Positions 1 to 8,618 of a stretch of 64,000 bases of DNA are shown one piece after another; the first letter of the stretch is position 1, and each line of letters begins with the position of its first letter. Source of the DNA: Paenibacillaceae bacterium (GTDB lineage Bacteria > Bacillota > Bacilli > Paenibacillales > NBRC-103111); contig JAQSYI010000013.1 in the NCBI GenBank assembly GCA_029256185.1, forward strand, positions 206,678-270,677, in the 5' to 3' direction. Below the pieces are notes generated by a model. That model saw only the letters and a list, made by a program, of their open reading frames with translations. It was not told the DNA's origin and made no database searches. A program made the translations under genes and the position numbers.

Positions 1-365
1 CGGCATGCGCCGCGTTTTCATGGAGGAAGGAGGATATCCGGTCTCTCCATCTGGCCAGGGATATTCTGTCCCGCAGTTGGAGGGAGCCTCCCGGCTTGCT
101 TCAGTTGGCCCGGAAAGTAGGGCTTAATGATTTCAAGCTGAAGAGAGGGTTCAAGGAATTATTCGGAACAACCGTCTTCGGCTATGTCCGGCAGCTGCGG
201 ATGCAACAGGCGCGGGAGCTGCTGGAGCAAGGCGGGGCTAATGTGACAGAGGCGGCGTATCTTGTGGGATACAGCAACATCAGCCACTTCTCGGCTCTGT
301 TCCGCAAGACCTTCGGCTGCCATCCAAGGGAGTATGTCAAGCACTGGAGAGCGGTGAATGAATAG
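1..365 (+). CDS. AraC family transcriptional regulator, C-terminal part (cut by window edge)
   Basis: The reading frame is open from the first bases of the window to the TAG at 363-365, so the 5' part of the gene lies outside. The visible C-terminus is a complete AraC/XylS double helix-turn-helix: a first helix pair around LARKVGLNDFKLKRGFKELF, the linker with FGYVRQLRMQQARELL, and the second helix pair VTEAAYLVGYSNISHFSALF followed by the usual FG..P.EYV ending. The sensor domain is not visible, so the inducer is unknown. The FKLKRGFKELFG wording resembles the AraC regulators that often sit next to siderophore genes in Bacillales, but that is a family impression only. The gene ends just before an inverted repeat that looks like its terminator. 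Confidence 0.9.
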   Translation, partial: ACAAFSWRKEDIRSLHLARDILSRSWREPPGLLQLARKVGLNDFKLKRGFKELFGTTVFGYVRQLRMQQARELLEQGGANVTEAAYLVGYSNISHFSALFRKTFGCHPREYVKHWRAVNE

Positions 366-387
366 AGAACACGGCCCGAATAATATA

Positions 388-432
388 AAGAAGCTCCGAA
401 TCGTGTGAATTCACAGGTTCGGGGCTTCTTAC
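388..432 (+). terminator. Rho-independent-like terminator after the AraC gene
   Basis: AAGAAGCTCCGAA at 388-400 pairs with TTCGGGGCTTCTT at 418-430 with one G-T wobble. The stem of about 13 bp lies 23 bases after the AraC stop. The T-rich ascending arm supplies only a short T run. Confidence 0.6.
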
Positions 433-486
433 CGTTATGCTTAATACTGGCTTGCCGGACTTATGGGAACTGCGATATGTATTTTA

Positions 487-504
487 TGTAAAGTTTGCTT
501 TACA
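487..504. promoter_or_regulatory. Palindromic operator candidate, copy 1
   Basis: TGTAAAGTTTGCTTTACA is a perfect inverted repeat with the core GTAAAG-N4-CTTTAC. A second copy of the same core lies 44 bp downstream, and both precede the ABC transporter genes. The spacing is close to four helical turns, which suits cooperative binding by a dimeric repressor. No regulator gene is adjacent; the binding protein is unknown. Confidence 0.6.
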
Positions 505-530
505 CTCCATGGCTTCCATGATAAGCTGTA

Positions 531-548
531 CGTAAAGTGAGCTTTACA
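531..548. promoter_or_regulatory. Palindromic operator candidate, copy 2
   Basis: GTAAAGTGAGCTTTAC (532-547) has the same arms as the copy at 488-503 with a different 4-bp centre (TGAG against TTTG). Conserved arms with a variable spacer are what a protein binding site would look like. It lies about 80 bp before the start of the ABC ATPase gene. Confidence 0.6.
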
Positions 549-628
549 TTTTTGCTTGCATTCCGGTTTGCCCGGCTGTTCGGCCGCCAGATTGAAGAGG
601 TGTTCCTTTATGAGGAGGTGCTGTGGAC

Positions 629-1348
629 ATGCAGCTGATTTTGCAGGATATCCGCAAGTCCTTTGGTGATAAGCAGGTGCTGAAGGGGGCGGGCTTTACC
701 TTTGAGAAAGGGCGGATTTACGGGCTCTTGGGCCGTAACGGAGCGGGCAAAACCACGCTTTTCAACTGCCTGGGCGGGGAGATGGAGGCGGATTCCGGCC
801 AGACCTGGCTTGTGGAGGGAGAGAAGCGGCTGCCCCTTCAGGAAGAGAGCATCGGGTATGTTTATTCCACGCCCATTCTTCCGGAATTTCTTACCGGCTA
901 TGAATTTATCAAGTTTTACATGGATATCAACCGGGGCAAGGCGGAGTTTCAGCGGACGATCGACAGCTATTTCGATCTGATGAAGATTGATCCGCCGGAC
1001 CGCCACAGGCTGATCAAGGGCTATTCCCACGGCATGAAAAATAAGCTGCAGATGCTGTGCTTTATCATCGCCCGTCCTCCGGTGATTTTGCTGGACGAAC
1101 CGCTGACCTCCTTCGACGTGGTGGTGGCGCTGGAGATCAAGAAGCTGCTCAGAGAGATGCGGCAGGAGCATATCATTATTTTCTCCACCCATATCCTGCA
1201 GCTTGCCACAGACCTGTGCGATGAGCTGGTGGTGCTGAACAACGGTCTCCTGGAAAGTGTTCCGGATCACATTCTGGGCACTCCCGGCTTTGAAGAGCAG
1301 GTAATCCAATTGCTAAAGGATGAGAACCATGCTTCAAACCCTTCGTAA
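629..1348 (+). CDS. ABC transporter ATP-binding protein
   Basis: Cytoplasmic ATPase that should power the membrane protein encoded just downstream. It shows the Walker A sequence GRNGAGKT near residue 40, a Q-loop region, the signature-like stretch YSHGMKNKLQ, the Walker B ILLDEP, and the switch histidine in FSTHI. The length (about 239 residues) is normal for a single-domain subunit. ATG 629 was preferred over GTG 623 because AGGAGGTG at 613-620 gives 8 bases of spacing to ATG and almost none to GTG. The stop overlaps the permease start by 29 bases, so the two are translationally coupled. Twin palindromes upstream suggest control by a repressor. The substrate is unknown; a single ATPase with one large permease and no binding protein points to export. 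Confidence 0.9.
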   Translation: MQLILQDIRKSFGDKQVLKGAGFTFEKGRIYGLLGRNGAGKTTLFNCLGGEMEADSGQTWLVEGEKRLPLQEESIGYVYSTPILPEFLTGYEFIKFYMDINRGKAEFQRTIDSYFDLMKIDPPDRHRLIKGYSHGMKNKLQMLCFIIARPPVILLDEPLTSFDVVVALEIKKLLREMRQEHIIIFSTHILQLATDLCDELVVLNNGLLESVPDHILGTPGFEEQVIQLLKDENHASNPS

Positions 1349-2945
1349 TATTCAGAGCATCCGCATATCCTCCGCCGTCAATTGGTTCATGTACTATTGG
1401 CAACGGCTGCCCGGGATCGGACGTTTGATCAAGGACGAGATGTATGGGGAGCTGGGGCTGAAGCGGGGTATTGCCGGAATCGTCCGGGTGCTGAGGCTGA
1501 TCGGCGGCTTCGTGTCTTCGTTTCTTTATGTGGGGTTGATGCTGGCCCTTCCTCTGATGCCGGGCGATTGGACAGAGGGGGAGCGGGCAAGGCTGTACTG
1601 GCATATTTTTTTGATTCTCTCCTTTTTCATCCCTATATTTTCCAGCTGTAAAGTGCTTGAGCCCACACGGGAAAAATATATTTGCGTCAAGCTGATCCGC
1701 ATGGCTCCCGCGGCTTATATGAAGTCCACATTAGCCCTTCGCTATGTATTGTTTCCCGTCTATTTACTGCCGCCTATGCTGGTGTTCACCACCGTGCTAG
1801 GGATTCCTCTATGGCAGGGAGTGTTGGCTGTGCTGCTGGCAACATGCTTTCGTGTGGCTGCTGAAGGAGCGAATCTGCTCATATTCGATAAATACAGGCT
1901 GATCCTTGTCAAGAATAACATGATCATGTGGATAGCCATTCTGGCGGGATATGCCCTGGCTTATTTGCCCTTATTGCTGAATGAAAGCCCGGGGTGGGCA
2001 GAGAGGCTCTTGTTCGGGCAGCCGCTCTTGTCCATGCTGGTGTGCGGCGGCTTGGGCGTTGCGGGAGGGCTGTATTTGCTCCGGTATCCCGGTTACCGCC
2101 GGGCGGTGGATGCTGTAACCAAGATTGACGAGCCCTTGCTGAATGTGGGGAAAATGATGGCGGAGGCTCAGGTGGCCAATGTGAAGACCAGGGAGCAGGA
2201 GTTCTCGGAGGAGGAACTGCAGTCCCGCCGCCACGAAGGGAAAAGCGGCTATGATTATTTGAACGCCATCTTTTTTCAGCGGCACCGGCGGCTTCTGGTT
2301 CAGCCTATCCGCTTGCGGCTTGCCATTATTGCCGGATGCCTTGCCGCGGGAGTGGCGGCCTGGGCAGCGTTTCCCCAGGAGTTTGTCGAGTATGCCTCCA
2401 GGCTAACCGGAGCTTTGGCCGTGTTTACATTTATTATGTATTATGCTTCCATAGGAGAACGGGTCTGCAAGGCGATGTTTTACAATTGCGACAACAGCCT
2501 GCTGCGCTACAGCTTTTACCGGGAAAAAGGGGTGCTTCTGAAAAATTTCCGGGTCCGGCTGCTGCGGATTGTCCTCCTGAATCTGATTCCCGCTCTGGGC
2601 ATATGCGTGTCGCTGGTCATTCTCATTTCCCTTTCGGGAGCGGAATGGCCCCTGCAGGAGATGATTTTTTATTTGCTGGCGATTATGGGGATGTCGGTTT
2701 TTTTCTCCGTGCATCACTTGTCCATGTATTATCTCTTTCAGCCCTATACCAGCGAGATGAAAATGAAAAATCCGTTCTTTTTCATCATCAACAGCGCTGT
2801 GGTTGGCGGCTGTATTGTGATGCTGCAGATCAGAAGCGCACCGGACTTCTTTGCTTTGCTGGTGCTGGGAGCCACCTTGGTATATATCGGGCTGGCCTTG
2901 GCGCTGGTGTACCGCCTCTCCCCCGGAACCTTCCGGGTAAAGTAA
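1320..2945 (+). CDS. ABC transporter permease, probable exporter subunit
   Basis: Integral membrane protein of 541 residues with about ten or more hydrophobic segments, for example around residues 55-80, 95-115, 135-165, 200-225, 235-255, 335-360, 375-390 and several between 420 and 535. It starts inside the end of the ATPase gene (ATG 1320, overlap of 29 bases), so the two very probably form one transporter. A cytoplasmic loop of about 70 residues rich in charged and Gln residues lies between two membrane halves (around residues 260-330). I do not recognise a substrate-defining family. Similar large permeases with a single ATPase occur in Bacillales as uncharacterised drug or peptide exporters, but that is inference. 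Confidence 0.8.
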   Translation: MRTMLQTLRNIQSIRISSAVNWFMYYWQRLPGIGRLIKDEMYGELGLKRGIAGIVRVLRLIGGFVSSFLYVGLMLALPLMPGDWTEGERARLYWHIFLILSFFIPIFSSCKVLEPTREKYICVKLIRMAPAAYMKSTLALRYVLFPVYLLPPMLVFTTVLGIPLWQGVLAVLLATCFRVAAEGANLLIFDKYRLILVKNNMIMWIAILAGYALAYLPLLLNESPGWAERLLFGQPLLSMLVCGGLGVAGGLYLLRYPGYRRAVDAVTKIDEPLLNVGKMMAEAQVANVKTREQEFSEEELQSRRHEGKSGYDYLNAIFFQRHRRLLVQPIRLRLAIIAGCLAAGVAAWAAFPQEFVEYASRLTGALAVFTFIMYYASIGERVCKAMFYNCDNSLLRYSFYREKGVLLKNFRVRLLRIVLLNLIPALGICVSLVILISLSGAEWPLQEMIFYLLAIMGMSVFFSVHHLSMYYLFQPYTSEMKMKNPFFFIINSAVVGGCIVMLQIRSAPDFFALLVLGATLVYIGLALALVYRLSPGTFRVK

Positions 2946-2991
2946 GGGGAAGGGAGAAGGCGGAAATCATATTTAGGCAAAAAACAATCCC

Positions 2992-3036
2992 CCAAAAGTG
3001 ACGGGATGCTTCGAAGCAAAATCCGGGTACTTTTGG
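2992..3036. terminator. Stem-loop between converging permease and aconitase genes
   Basis: CCAAAAGT at 2992-2999 pairs with ACTTTTGG at 3029-3036, enclosing a second small palindrome GCTTCGAAGC. On the minus strand the stem is soon followed by a six-T run, so it may stop transcription leaving acnA. No T run follows it on the plus strand. Confidence 0.45.
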
Positions 3037-3072
3037 AGGAGCCCCCGAATGAAAATGCCTCATTACGTAAAC

Positions 3073-3126
3073 AGGCCATCGCATGCCCCTCCCAACGCTG
3101 GGGGATCAGACATGCGATGGCCTTTT
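3073..3126. terminator. Strong stem-loop, probable bidirectional terminator
   Basis: AGGCCATCGCATG (3073-3085) is perfectly complementary to CATGCGATGGCCT (3111-3123), with TTTT following on the plus strand. It lies 11 bases beyond the aconitase stop and between two converging genes. Confidence 0.7.
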
Positions 3127-3136
3127 GTGTGCGCTG

Positions 3137-5845
3137 TTACGCCATCAGCTGGCGCAATACGGTCTGCAGAATGCCGCCGTTGCGGTAATAATCCACATCC
3201 ACCGTGCTGTCCAGGCGGACTGCCGCCGGGAATTGGAAGCTGCTGCCGTCAAGACGGGTGGCCGTTACCGTCACGGTCTGTCCCGGCTGAATCTGATCGG
3301 ACAATCCGGTGATGGAGAAGGTCTCTGTTCCGGAGATGCCCAGGCTCTTCCAACTGGCTCCGTCCGTGAATTGGAGGGGCAGCACGCCCATGCCCACCAG
3401 ATTGCTGCGGTGAATCCGTTCGAAGCTCTCCGTGATCACCGCCTTCACGCCCAACAGCAGCGTGCCCTTGGCCGCCCAATCCCGGGAGCTGCCTGTGCCG
3501 TATTCCTTGCCGGCCAGCACCACCAGATTGGTTCCGTCCGCCTGGTACTTCATGGAGGCGTCGTAGATGGACTCCACCGCCCCTGTGGGCAGATAAGTGG
3601 TGACGCCGCCTTCTGTGCCGGGAGCTACGGCATTGCGGATGCGGATGTTGGCGAAGGTGCCCCGCATCATCACTTCATGGTTGCCGCGGCGGGAGCCGTA
3701 GGAGTTGAAGTCCTCCCGCTTCACGCCATTGCCGATCAGATATTTCCCGGCGGGACTGTCCGCCTTGATGTTGCCCGCAGGAGAGATATGGTCGGTAGTC
3801 ACGGAATCGGCCAGCAGCGCCAATACCCGGGCATCCCCGATATCCTCGATATGTCCTGGCTCTGGCGCCAGAGCCTTGAAGAACGGCGGCTCCTGGATAT
3901 AAGTGGAGTTGGCGTCCCATTCATATAGCTCGCCCTCAGGCACCTCAATGGCGTTCCAACGTGCGTTGGCTTGGAACACGTTGCTGTATTTCTCCCGGAA
4001 CATGGCCGGGTTGAGCGCAGAACGGACCGCTTCCTGAATCTCTTCATTGGTAGGCCAGATGTCCTTCAGGAACACGGGAGTATTGCTCTTGTCGTAGCCG
4101 ATCGGCTCCAGAGCCAGATCGATATCCACGGTGCCCGCCAGCGCATAGGCAACAACCAGAGGAGGAGAGGCCAGATAGTTGGCCTTTACCTGGGCATGGA
4201 CCCGGCCTTCGAAGTTCCGGTTGCCGGATAGGACGGCCGCTACGGTCATATCATGCTCGGCGACGGCTTTGGCCACTTCGTCGGGCAGAGGTCCGCTGTT
4301 GCCGATGCAGGTGCCGCAGCCGTAGCCCGTGACGTGGAAGCCCAGCTCCTCCAAGGCCGGCAGCAGACCGGCATTCTCCAGATACTCCGTCACCACAAGG
4401 GAGCCGGGAGTGAGGCTGCTCTTCACATAGGCGGGTTTGGTCAGACCTCGGGCCACGGCCTTCTTGGCCACCAGTCCGGCACCCAGCATTACACTTGGAT
4501 TGGATGTGTTGGTACAGCTGGTGATAGCCGCAATAACTACAGCGCCGTTGCGCATCACCGCCGTTTCCCCGTTGGCAAAATCCACCTTGACTTCCTCGGT
4601 GATCTTCTCCTCGGACAGCCCGTAGCCGCCCTTATCCACCGGCAGGCGGATGATGGTATTGTAGGCTTCCTTCATGGCAGTCAGCTCCACCCGGTCCTGG
4701 GGCCGCTTCGGCCCGGCCAAGCTCGGCACTACGGTGGACAGATCCAGTTCTAGCGTATCCGAGAATACGGGATCAGGCGTGGCATTCGTCCGGAACATGC
4801 CCTGGGCCTTGTAATAGGCTTCCACCAGCGCAACCTGCTCATCATCCCGTCCGGTCAGGCGCAGGTAGCTGAGCGTCTCGTCATCTACAGGGAAGAAGCC
4901 TACGGTAGCTCCGTATTCGGGACTCATGTTGGCTACAGTAGCGCGGTCAGCCAGGCTCATGCCGCTTAAGCCGGGGCCGTAATATTCCACGAATTTCCCC
5001 ACCACGCCCTTCTTGCGGAGCAGTTGGGTTACAGTCAGAGCCAGATCCGTGGCTGTGGCGCCTTCGGGAAGCGCGCCGGTCAGCTTGAATCCGATCACAT
5101 CGGGGGTGACAAAATACAGCGGCTGCCCCAGCATGCAGGCTTCCGCTTCAATCCCGCCCACACCCCAGCCCACCACGCCCAGGCCATTGATCATCGTCGT
5201 ATGGGAGTCGGTGCCCACGAGGGAATCGGGATAGGCCACTGCTTCACCGTCCACGTCCTTGGTGGCGGTCACGGAAGCCAGGTACTCCAGATTAACCTGG
5301 TGGACAATGCCGGTTCCCGGAGGAACGGCGCGGAAGTTGTCAAAGGCCGTCTGCGCCCACCGCAGGAACCGGTAACGCTCTCCGTTGCGCTCGAATTCCA
5401 CGTTGGTGTTGTATTCCTCGGCGTCCTTGCTGCCGAAGGCATCCACCATAATGGAGTGGTCGATTACCAGATCCACCGGGACAAGGGGGTTGATCCGCTT
5501 GGGATCCCCTCCCGATTCCTTCATGGCCGCGCGCATGGCCGCCAGATCGACGACCACCGGCACGCCGGTGAAATCCTGCAGCACAATCCGGGCAGGAATG
5601 AACGGAATCTCCTTATTGGCATCGCGGCTCTCCGCCCAGCCGGCGATCTGCTTCACATGCTCCTCTGTAATTGCCCTGGCGTCGAATTGCCGTACGGCAG
5701 CCTCCAGCAGCACCTTAATCGAGAAGGGGAGCCGGTCAATGGCCGCAAATTGGCCGGAAAGCTTCTTCAGATCATAATAGACGTACTCTTTGCCCCCAAC
5801 AGGCAGTTTGCTTTTTACGGAATAATGATCTCTGGTCGGCAACAA
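3137..5845 (-). CDS. acnA: Aconitate hydratase A (TCA cycle)
   Basis: Cytosolic [4Fe-4S] enzyme that interconverts citrate and isocitrate. The 902-residue length and domain order are those of AcnA/CitB. The three cluster-ligand cysteines are visible: Cys444 in SCTNTSNPS and Cys510 and Cys513 in [14 protein letters not shown]. The substrate-binding [20 protein letters not shown] region and the C-terminal swivel domain with [20 protein letters not shown] and [15 protein letters not shown] are intact. The start appears to be TTG: GGAGG lies 5 bases before TTG 5845 and 8 before a second TTG at 5842, and no ATG fits. A perfect palindrome just upstream overlaps the likely transcription start. The gene stands alone. 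Confidence 0.97.
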   Translation of the reverse strand: MLPTRDHYSVKSKLPVGGKEYVYYDLKKLSGQFAAIDRLPFSIKVLLEAAVRQFDARAITEEHVKQIAGWAESRDANKEIPFIPARIVLQDFTGVPVVVDLAAMRAAMKESGGDPKRINPLVPVDLVIDHSIMVDAFGSKDAEEYNTNVEFERNGERYRFLRWAQTAFDNFRAVPPGTGIVHQVNLEYLASVTATKDVDGEAVAYPDSLVGTDSHTTMINGLGVVGWGVGGIEAEACMLGQPLYFVTPDVIGFKLTGALPEGATATDLALTVTQLLRKKGVVGKFVEYYGPGLSGMSLADRATVANMSPEYGATVGFFPVDDETLSYLRLTGRDDEQVALVEAYYKAQGMFRTNATPDPVFSDTLELDLSTVVPSLAGPKRPQDRVELTAMKEAYNTIIRLPVDKGGYGLSEEKITEEVKVDFANGETAVMRNGAVVIAAITSCTNTSNPSVMLGAGLVAKKAVARGLTKPAYVKSSLTPGSLVVTEYLENAGLLPALEELGFHVTGYGCGTCIGNSGPLPDEVAKAVAEHDMTVAAVLSGNRNFEGRVHAQVKANYLASPPLVVAYALAGTVDIDLALEPIGYDKSNTPVFLKDIWPTNEEIQEAVRSALNPAMFREKYSNVFQANARWNAIEVPEGELYEWDANSTYIQEPPFFKALAPEPGHIEDIGDARVLALLADSVTTDHISPAGNIKADSPAGKYLIGNGVKREDFNSYGSRRGNHEVMMRGTFANIRIRNAVAPGTEGGVTTYLPTGAVESIYDASMKYQADGTNLVVLAGKEYGTGSSRDWAAKGTLLLGVKAVITESFERIHRSNLVGMGVLPLQFTDGASWKSLGISGTETFSITGLSDQIQPGQTVTVTATRLDGSSFQFPAAVRLDSTVDVDYYRNGGILQTVLRQLMA

Positions 5846-5858
5846 AACAACCTCCTTT

Positions 5859-5875
5859 GTTTCATTTAGTGAAAC
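5859..5875. promoter_or_regulatory. Palindromic operator candidate in the acnA leader
   Basis: GTTTCATTTAGTGAAAC is a perfect 6-bp-arm palindrome. On the minus strand it begins 8 bases after a TATAAT-like hexamer (plus-strand positions 5884-5889), so it would cover the transcription start of acnA. The AGGAGG of acnA follows immediately. A dedicated repressor of aconitase is plausible (CcpC does this in Bacillus subtilis), but the site does not look like the CcpC ATAA-N7-TTAT motif. Confidence 0.5.
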
Positions 5876-6079
5876 ACAATTTCATTATATCGCTTTCTTT
5901 TAGTATAGCGGGTCAGCCTTTATTCGTAAATAGCCAATTGATTATGGCAAGGGTGGCCCATTTGACGGGCGGATGTCTGTTTCCATACATGAACCTTCCT
6001 TTTTTTTCATATATTGTACCTGAGTTTAGCTTAAAATGTTGGGCGACCTGGAGAATATATGAGATGAGGAGGAACCGGC

Positions 6080-7084
6080 ATGACTTGGAAGCTGGCTTTG
6101 TACGATTTCGTTCATGCGCGCAACCAGATGGAAACGGATTATGATTGGACGCTTCTTCGCGCCAAGGTGTCTGACGGGCTGTTTCTTAACCGGATCATGC
6201 AGCAGCAGCAGCGCCGCCGCCTCCAGCATGCCGGGCGTGGGCTGGTCCCTGTCCGCGCGGAAACCCGGCTTGGCATCAGGCGGATTGAAACGGCGGGCGA
6301 TGAGATAACCGTAGAAGTCCTACTCTCCCGGAACCTCCAGTCTACCGTGGGAGGCCGCCCTTTAATGGAGGAACGGTCCGAGGTAGAGCTTATTACCATG
6401 AACAACAGCCGGGGCAATCAGTGGATCATAACCGCTGTCGCCGAAAGTCCTTATGCCGACCGGGATACGCGTTACTTCGCTGCGGATGGGGGTGCCGACG
6501 CCCCCGCCTCCGGTGCCGCGTCTGCTCTGCCTGCCCCGTTTCTGAACAGCAGCCGGTTTGCACCCGTCTCCCCGCGGTCAAGACCCTACGACCGCAAGGC
6601 GGTTGTTCAATACGCCGAGCGTTACTGGAACTCTTACAATCCCGCCTATATCCATTTTGATGTGGATTGCTCCAGCTATGTTTCCCAATGTGTGCTGGCA
6701 GGGGGACATCATATGGATTACAACGGCAGCAGGAGCAAGGGCTGGTGGTACCGGGGACGCAACGGAGCCCAGGAATTGTGGAGCTATAGCTGGGCGGTGG
6801 CCAATGCCCTGCAGGTCTATCTGGGGGCCAAGCGCACCGGCGGCTTGCGCGCCGAGGTTGTAGCCACGGCCAAGGAGCTCATGCCGGGGGATGTAATCAG
6901 CTACAGCTGGGACGGGGATGGGCGTTACGGCCACAGCACCATTGTTACCGGCTCTGATCCCGACGGCATGCCGCTGGTTAATGCCCATACAGTCAACAGC
7001 CGCAACCGATACTGGGATTACTCCGATTCATATGCTTGGACCGAGCGCACACAGTACCGTTTTTTTCACATTATGGAACCATGA
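6080..7084 (+). CDS. Amidase_6-type (NlpC/P60-like) putative cell-wall amidase
   Basis: A protein of 334 residues whose C-terminal half matches the Amidase_6 (PF12671-like) pattern seen in Firmicutes: YDRKAVVQYAERYWNSYN, then DCSSYVSQCVLAGG with the likely nucleophile Cys197, then GHSTIV with His285, then a late NAHTVN. This is the papain-like Cys-His arrangement also found in peptidoglycan hydrolases. The N-terminal 180 residues are a separate domain seen in family relatives. There is no signal peptide, so it may act inside the cell, in the spore or mother cell, or leave by another route. AGGAGG at 6066-6071 precedes ATG 6080. It is 15 bases upstream of a D-Ala-D-Ala-ligase-like gene, so the pair probably acts together on peptidoglycan-like substrates (inference). 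Confidence 0.75.
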   Translation: MTWKLALYDFVHARNQMETDYDWTLLRAKVSDGLFLNRIMQQQQRRRLQHAGRGLVPVRAETRLGIRRIETAGDEITVEVLLSRNLQSTVGGRPLMEERSEVELITMNNSRGNQWIITAVAESPYADRDTRYFAADGGADAPASGAASALPAPFLNSSRFAPVSPRSRPYDRKAVVQYAERYWNSYNPAYIHFDVDCSSYVSQCVLAGGHHMDYNGSRSKGWWYRGRNGAQELWSYSWAVANALQVYLGAKRTGGLRAEVVATAKELMPGDVISYSWDGDGRYGHSTIVTGSDPDGMPLVNAHTVNSRNRYWDYSDSYAWTERTQYRFFHIMEP

Positions 7085-7099
7085 AAGAAGGAGAATGCC

Positions 7100-8128
7100 G
7101 TGAACGGGATCATACGCATCGGAATCGGTTATGAGGAGTGTACGGATCGGGAGGAGCTGGCCGGACGGGTACAGGAGGCGCAGGAGATCATCCAGGCCTT
7201 GAGAGGTGGTCCATATGAAGCCAGGCTGTGGGGAATTCCTCCCGGGAGCGTGCCCCCTTCGGCCCAGTTCCGCTCCATCGACGCCATTCTTCCGACTCCC
7301 TCCATCAGCGGGAGAGGATTGATCAGGCTGTGCGCCCTGGCAGAGGCGGCGGGCTTGCCCCGTATCGGCATCGGCCTGCGGTCGGCAGTGCTGGGCTCAG
7401 ACCGGGTTCTGGTCCGGCGGCTGCTATCCCAGTCGGAGGTGCAGCTTGCGCTGTTCCGCACCTTTACCCGTTCCCAGTGGGAGAAGGACAGATCGTTTCA
7501 TCTGATAGAGACGGAGCTGACGCTGGGATATCCCTGTCAAGTCCGTCCAGCAGCCGGCTGGGGAATGGCAGGGCCGGAGGATTATGTTCAGAGCAGGGAG
7601 GAATTGGAGCAACTGGTTGACCGCCTGATGACCACGCATGACCGGGTGATAGCCGAAGAGGTGATTGAAGGAAGACTGTTTGTGGCGGCGGTACTGAACG
7701 GACAGTCATCCCAGGTGATCGGGGTGGGGGAGTTGCTTGCTGCTGCGGCCCCTGTTGAAAGAGCAGCTGGGGAGCCGGAAGAGGAACCGGCTGAACCGGC
7801 CGACGATCCAGCGGCCCAAGCTGCAGCCCTGGCCCGCAGAAGGGCAGGGGAACCGCCCCCATGGACCCGTCTGGAAATGCCCGGAGAAGCCGACAGGGAG
7901 CTTGCCAAGGTGGTGCGGCGGGCCGCTTTGAAGGCTGCCGCGGCTCTTCATCTGGCTGGAGCGGCCTTGTTCTATTATCAGGTTCCCAAGGGCAGGCCGC
8001 CGGTCCTCCTGACTGATGCGGAGCTGGCACCGAGCCTTGGTCCCCGCAGTCTGTATGCCCGCTTGTGGGCCCATTCCGGCGGCAGCTACCGGGAACTGGC
8101 AGCCTGCCTCGTCGAGAACGGTCTCTAG
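7100..8128 (+). CDS. Degenerate D-alanine-D-alanine-ligase-like ATP-grasp protein
   Basis: A protein of 342 residues that follows the Ddl order of features without the catalytic ending. GRGLIRLCALAEAAGLPRIGIGLRSAVLGSDRVLVRRLL parallels the Ddl stretch where the substrate domain ends and the grasp domain begins; the key segments are near residues 74-112. EELEQLVDRLMTTHDRVIAEEVIEGRLFVAAVLNG parallels the Ddl ATP-binding block. At the end, where Ddl has a metal-binding E.N..PG motif, this protein has TDAELAPSLGPRSLY. An acidic, Ala/Pro-rich insert (around residues 215-255) is also unusual. It may be a non-catalytic paralogue or one with altered chemistry. GTG 7100 is preceded by AAGAAGGAGA, 15 bases after the amidase-like gene, so the two form an operon. 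Confidence 0.6.
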   Translation: MNGIIRIGIGYEECTDREELAGRVQEAQEIIQALRGGPYEARLWGIPPGSVPPSAQFRSIDAILPTPSISGRGLIRLCALAEAAGLPRIGIGLRSAVLGSDRVLVRRLLSQSEVQLALFRTFTRSQWEKDRSFHLIETELTLGYPCQVRPAAGWGMAGPEDYVQSREELEQLVDRLMTTHDRVIAEEVIEGRLFVAAVLNGQSSQVIGVGELLAAAAPVERAAGEPEEEPAEPADDPAAQAAALARRRAGEPPPWTRLEMPGEADRELAKVVRRAALKAAAALHLAGAALFYYQVPKGRPPVLLTDAELAPSLGPRSLYARLWAHSGGSYRELAACLVENGL

Positions 8129-8216
8129 AAGGGAAATTTCCTGTCCAGCATGAGCAGAAGCTCTGGAAGGAAAATCCACGCCTGATCGAGCAAAGCCTCT
8201 AGAAGGGAAATTTCCC
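8123..8216. repeat. Two copies of a 19-bp direct repeat with a palindromic core
   Basis: CTCTAGAAGGGAAATTTCC occurs at 8123-8141 and 8197-8215, 74 bp apart, and a weaker version (CTCTGGAAGGAAAATCC) at 8161-8177. The downstream copy contains the perfect palindrome GGGAAATTTCCC. The first copy contains the stop codon of the ATP-grasp gene. The repeats could be regulatory sites for the next gene or a small intergenic duplication. Confidence 0.7.
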
Positions 8217-8291
8217 AGCCTGCTCTGGGTGAATTACGCAAATTATGGTATCCTTATTGCAGGAAAATAAGAATACGGGAGGCTGACCAGT

Positions 8292-8618
8292 ATGGGGTTT
8301 GTTGCGGAATATAACACGATATGCAAGTTTAAGAACGCACAAGAGATGTATGATCTGCTCGAATACGGAAAAACCAAGATGGTGAAATCCGGATTCCGCG
8401 TCTATCCCACCGGCGAGAAGGTAATTGCCTACTCCCCGTCCAACCAGGCCATTGCGATTGTGAAGATATTGGCGTCGATTGCCGAGATCAACTTTCAGGG
8501 CCGGGAAATTACGCAAGTGGAGATGGAGTTGTACCGCAAACTAACAGAAGAAGAATCCCGGATTCAGACTGCGCTGGCCCACGAGATGTTCTTCGGCGAG
8601 CAGGAGAACCGGCATTAA
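8292..8618 (+). CDS. Conserved-looking small protein of unknown function
   Basis: The 108 residues include YDLLEYGKTKMVKSGFRVYP and a hydrophobic-helix stretch NQAIAIVKILASIAEINF, followed by a charged C-terminal helix. There is no signal peptide and no full membrane span. ATG 8292 follows GGGAGG at 8278-8283 at good spacing, and codon use resembles neighbouring core genes, so it is a real gene. I do not recognise the family. Confidence 0.7.
   Translation: MGFVAEYNTICKFKNAQEMYDLLEYGKTKMVKSGFRVYPTGEKVIAYSPSNQAIAIVKILASIAEINFQGREITQVEMELYRKLTEEESRIQTALAHEMFFGEQENRH

Noticed and set aside
608..1309. Minus-strand open frame opposite the ABC ATPase
   Set aside because: A shadow of the real ATPase frame, without a ribosome site or recognisable motif.
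3083..5869. Plus-strand open frames opposite acnA
   Set aside because: Shadows caused by GC-rich codons; the acnA frame holds all catalytic residues.
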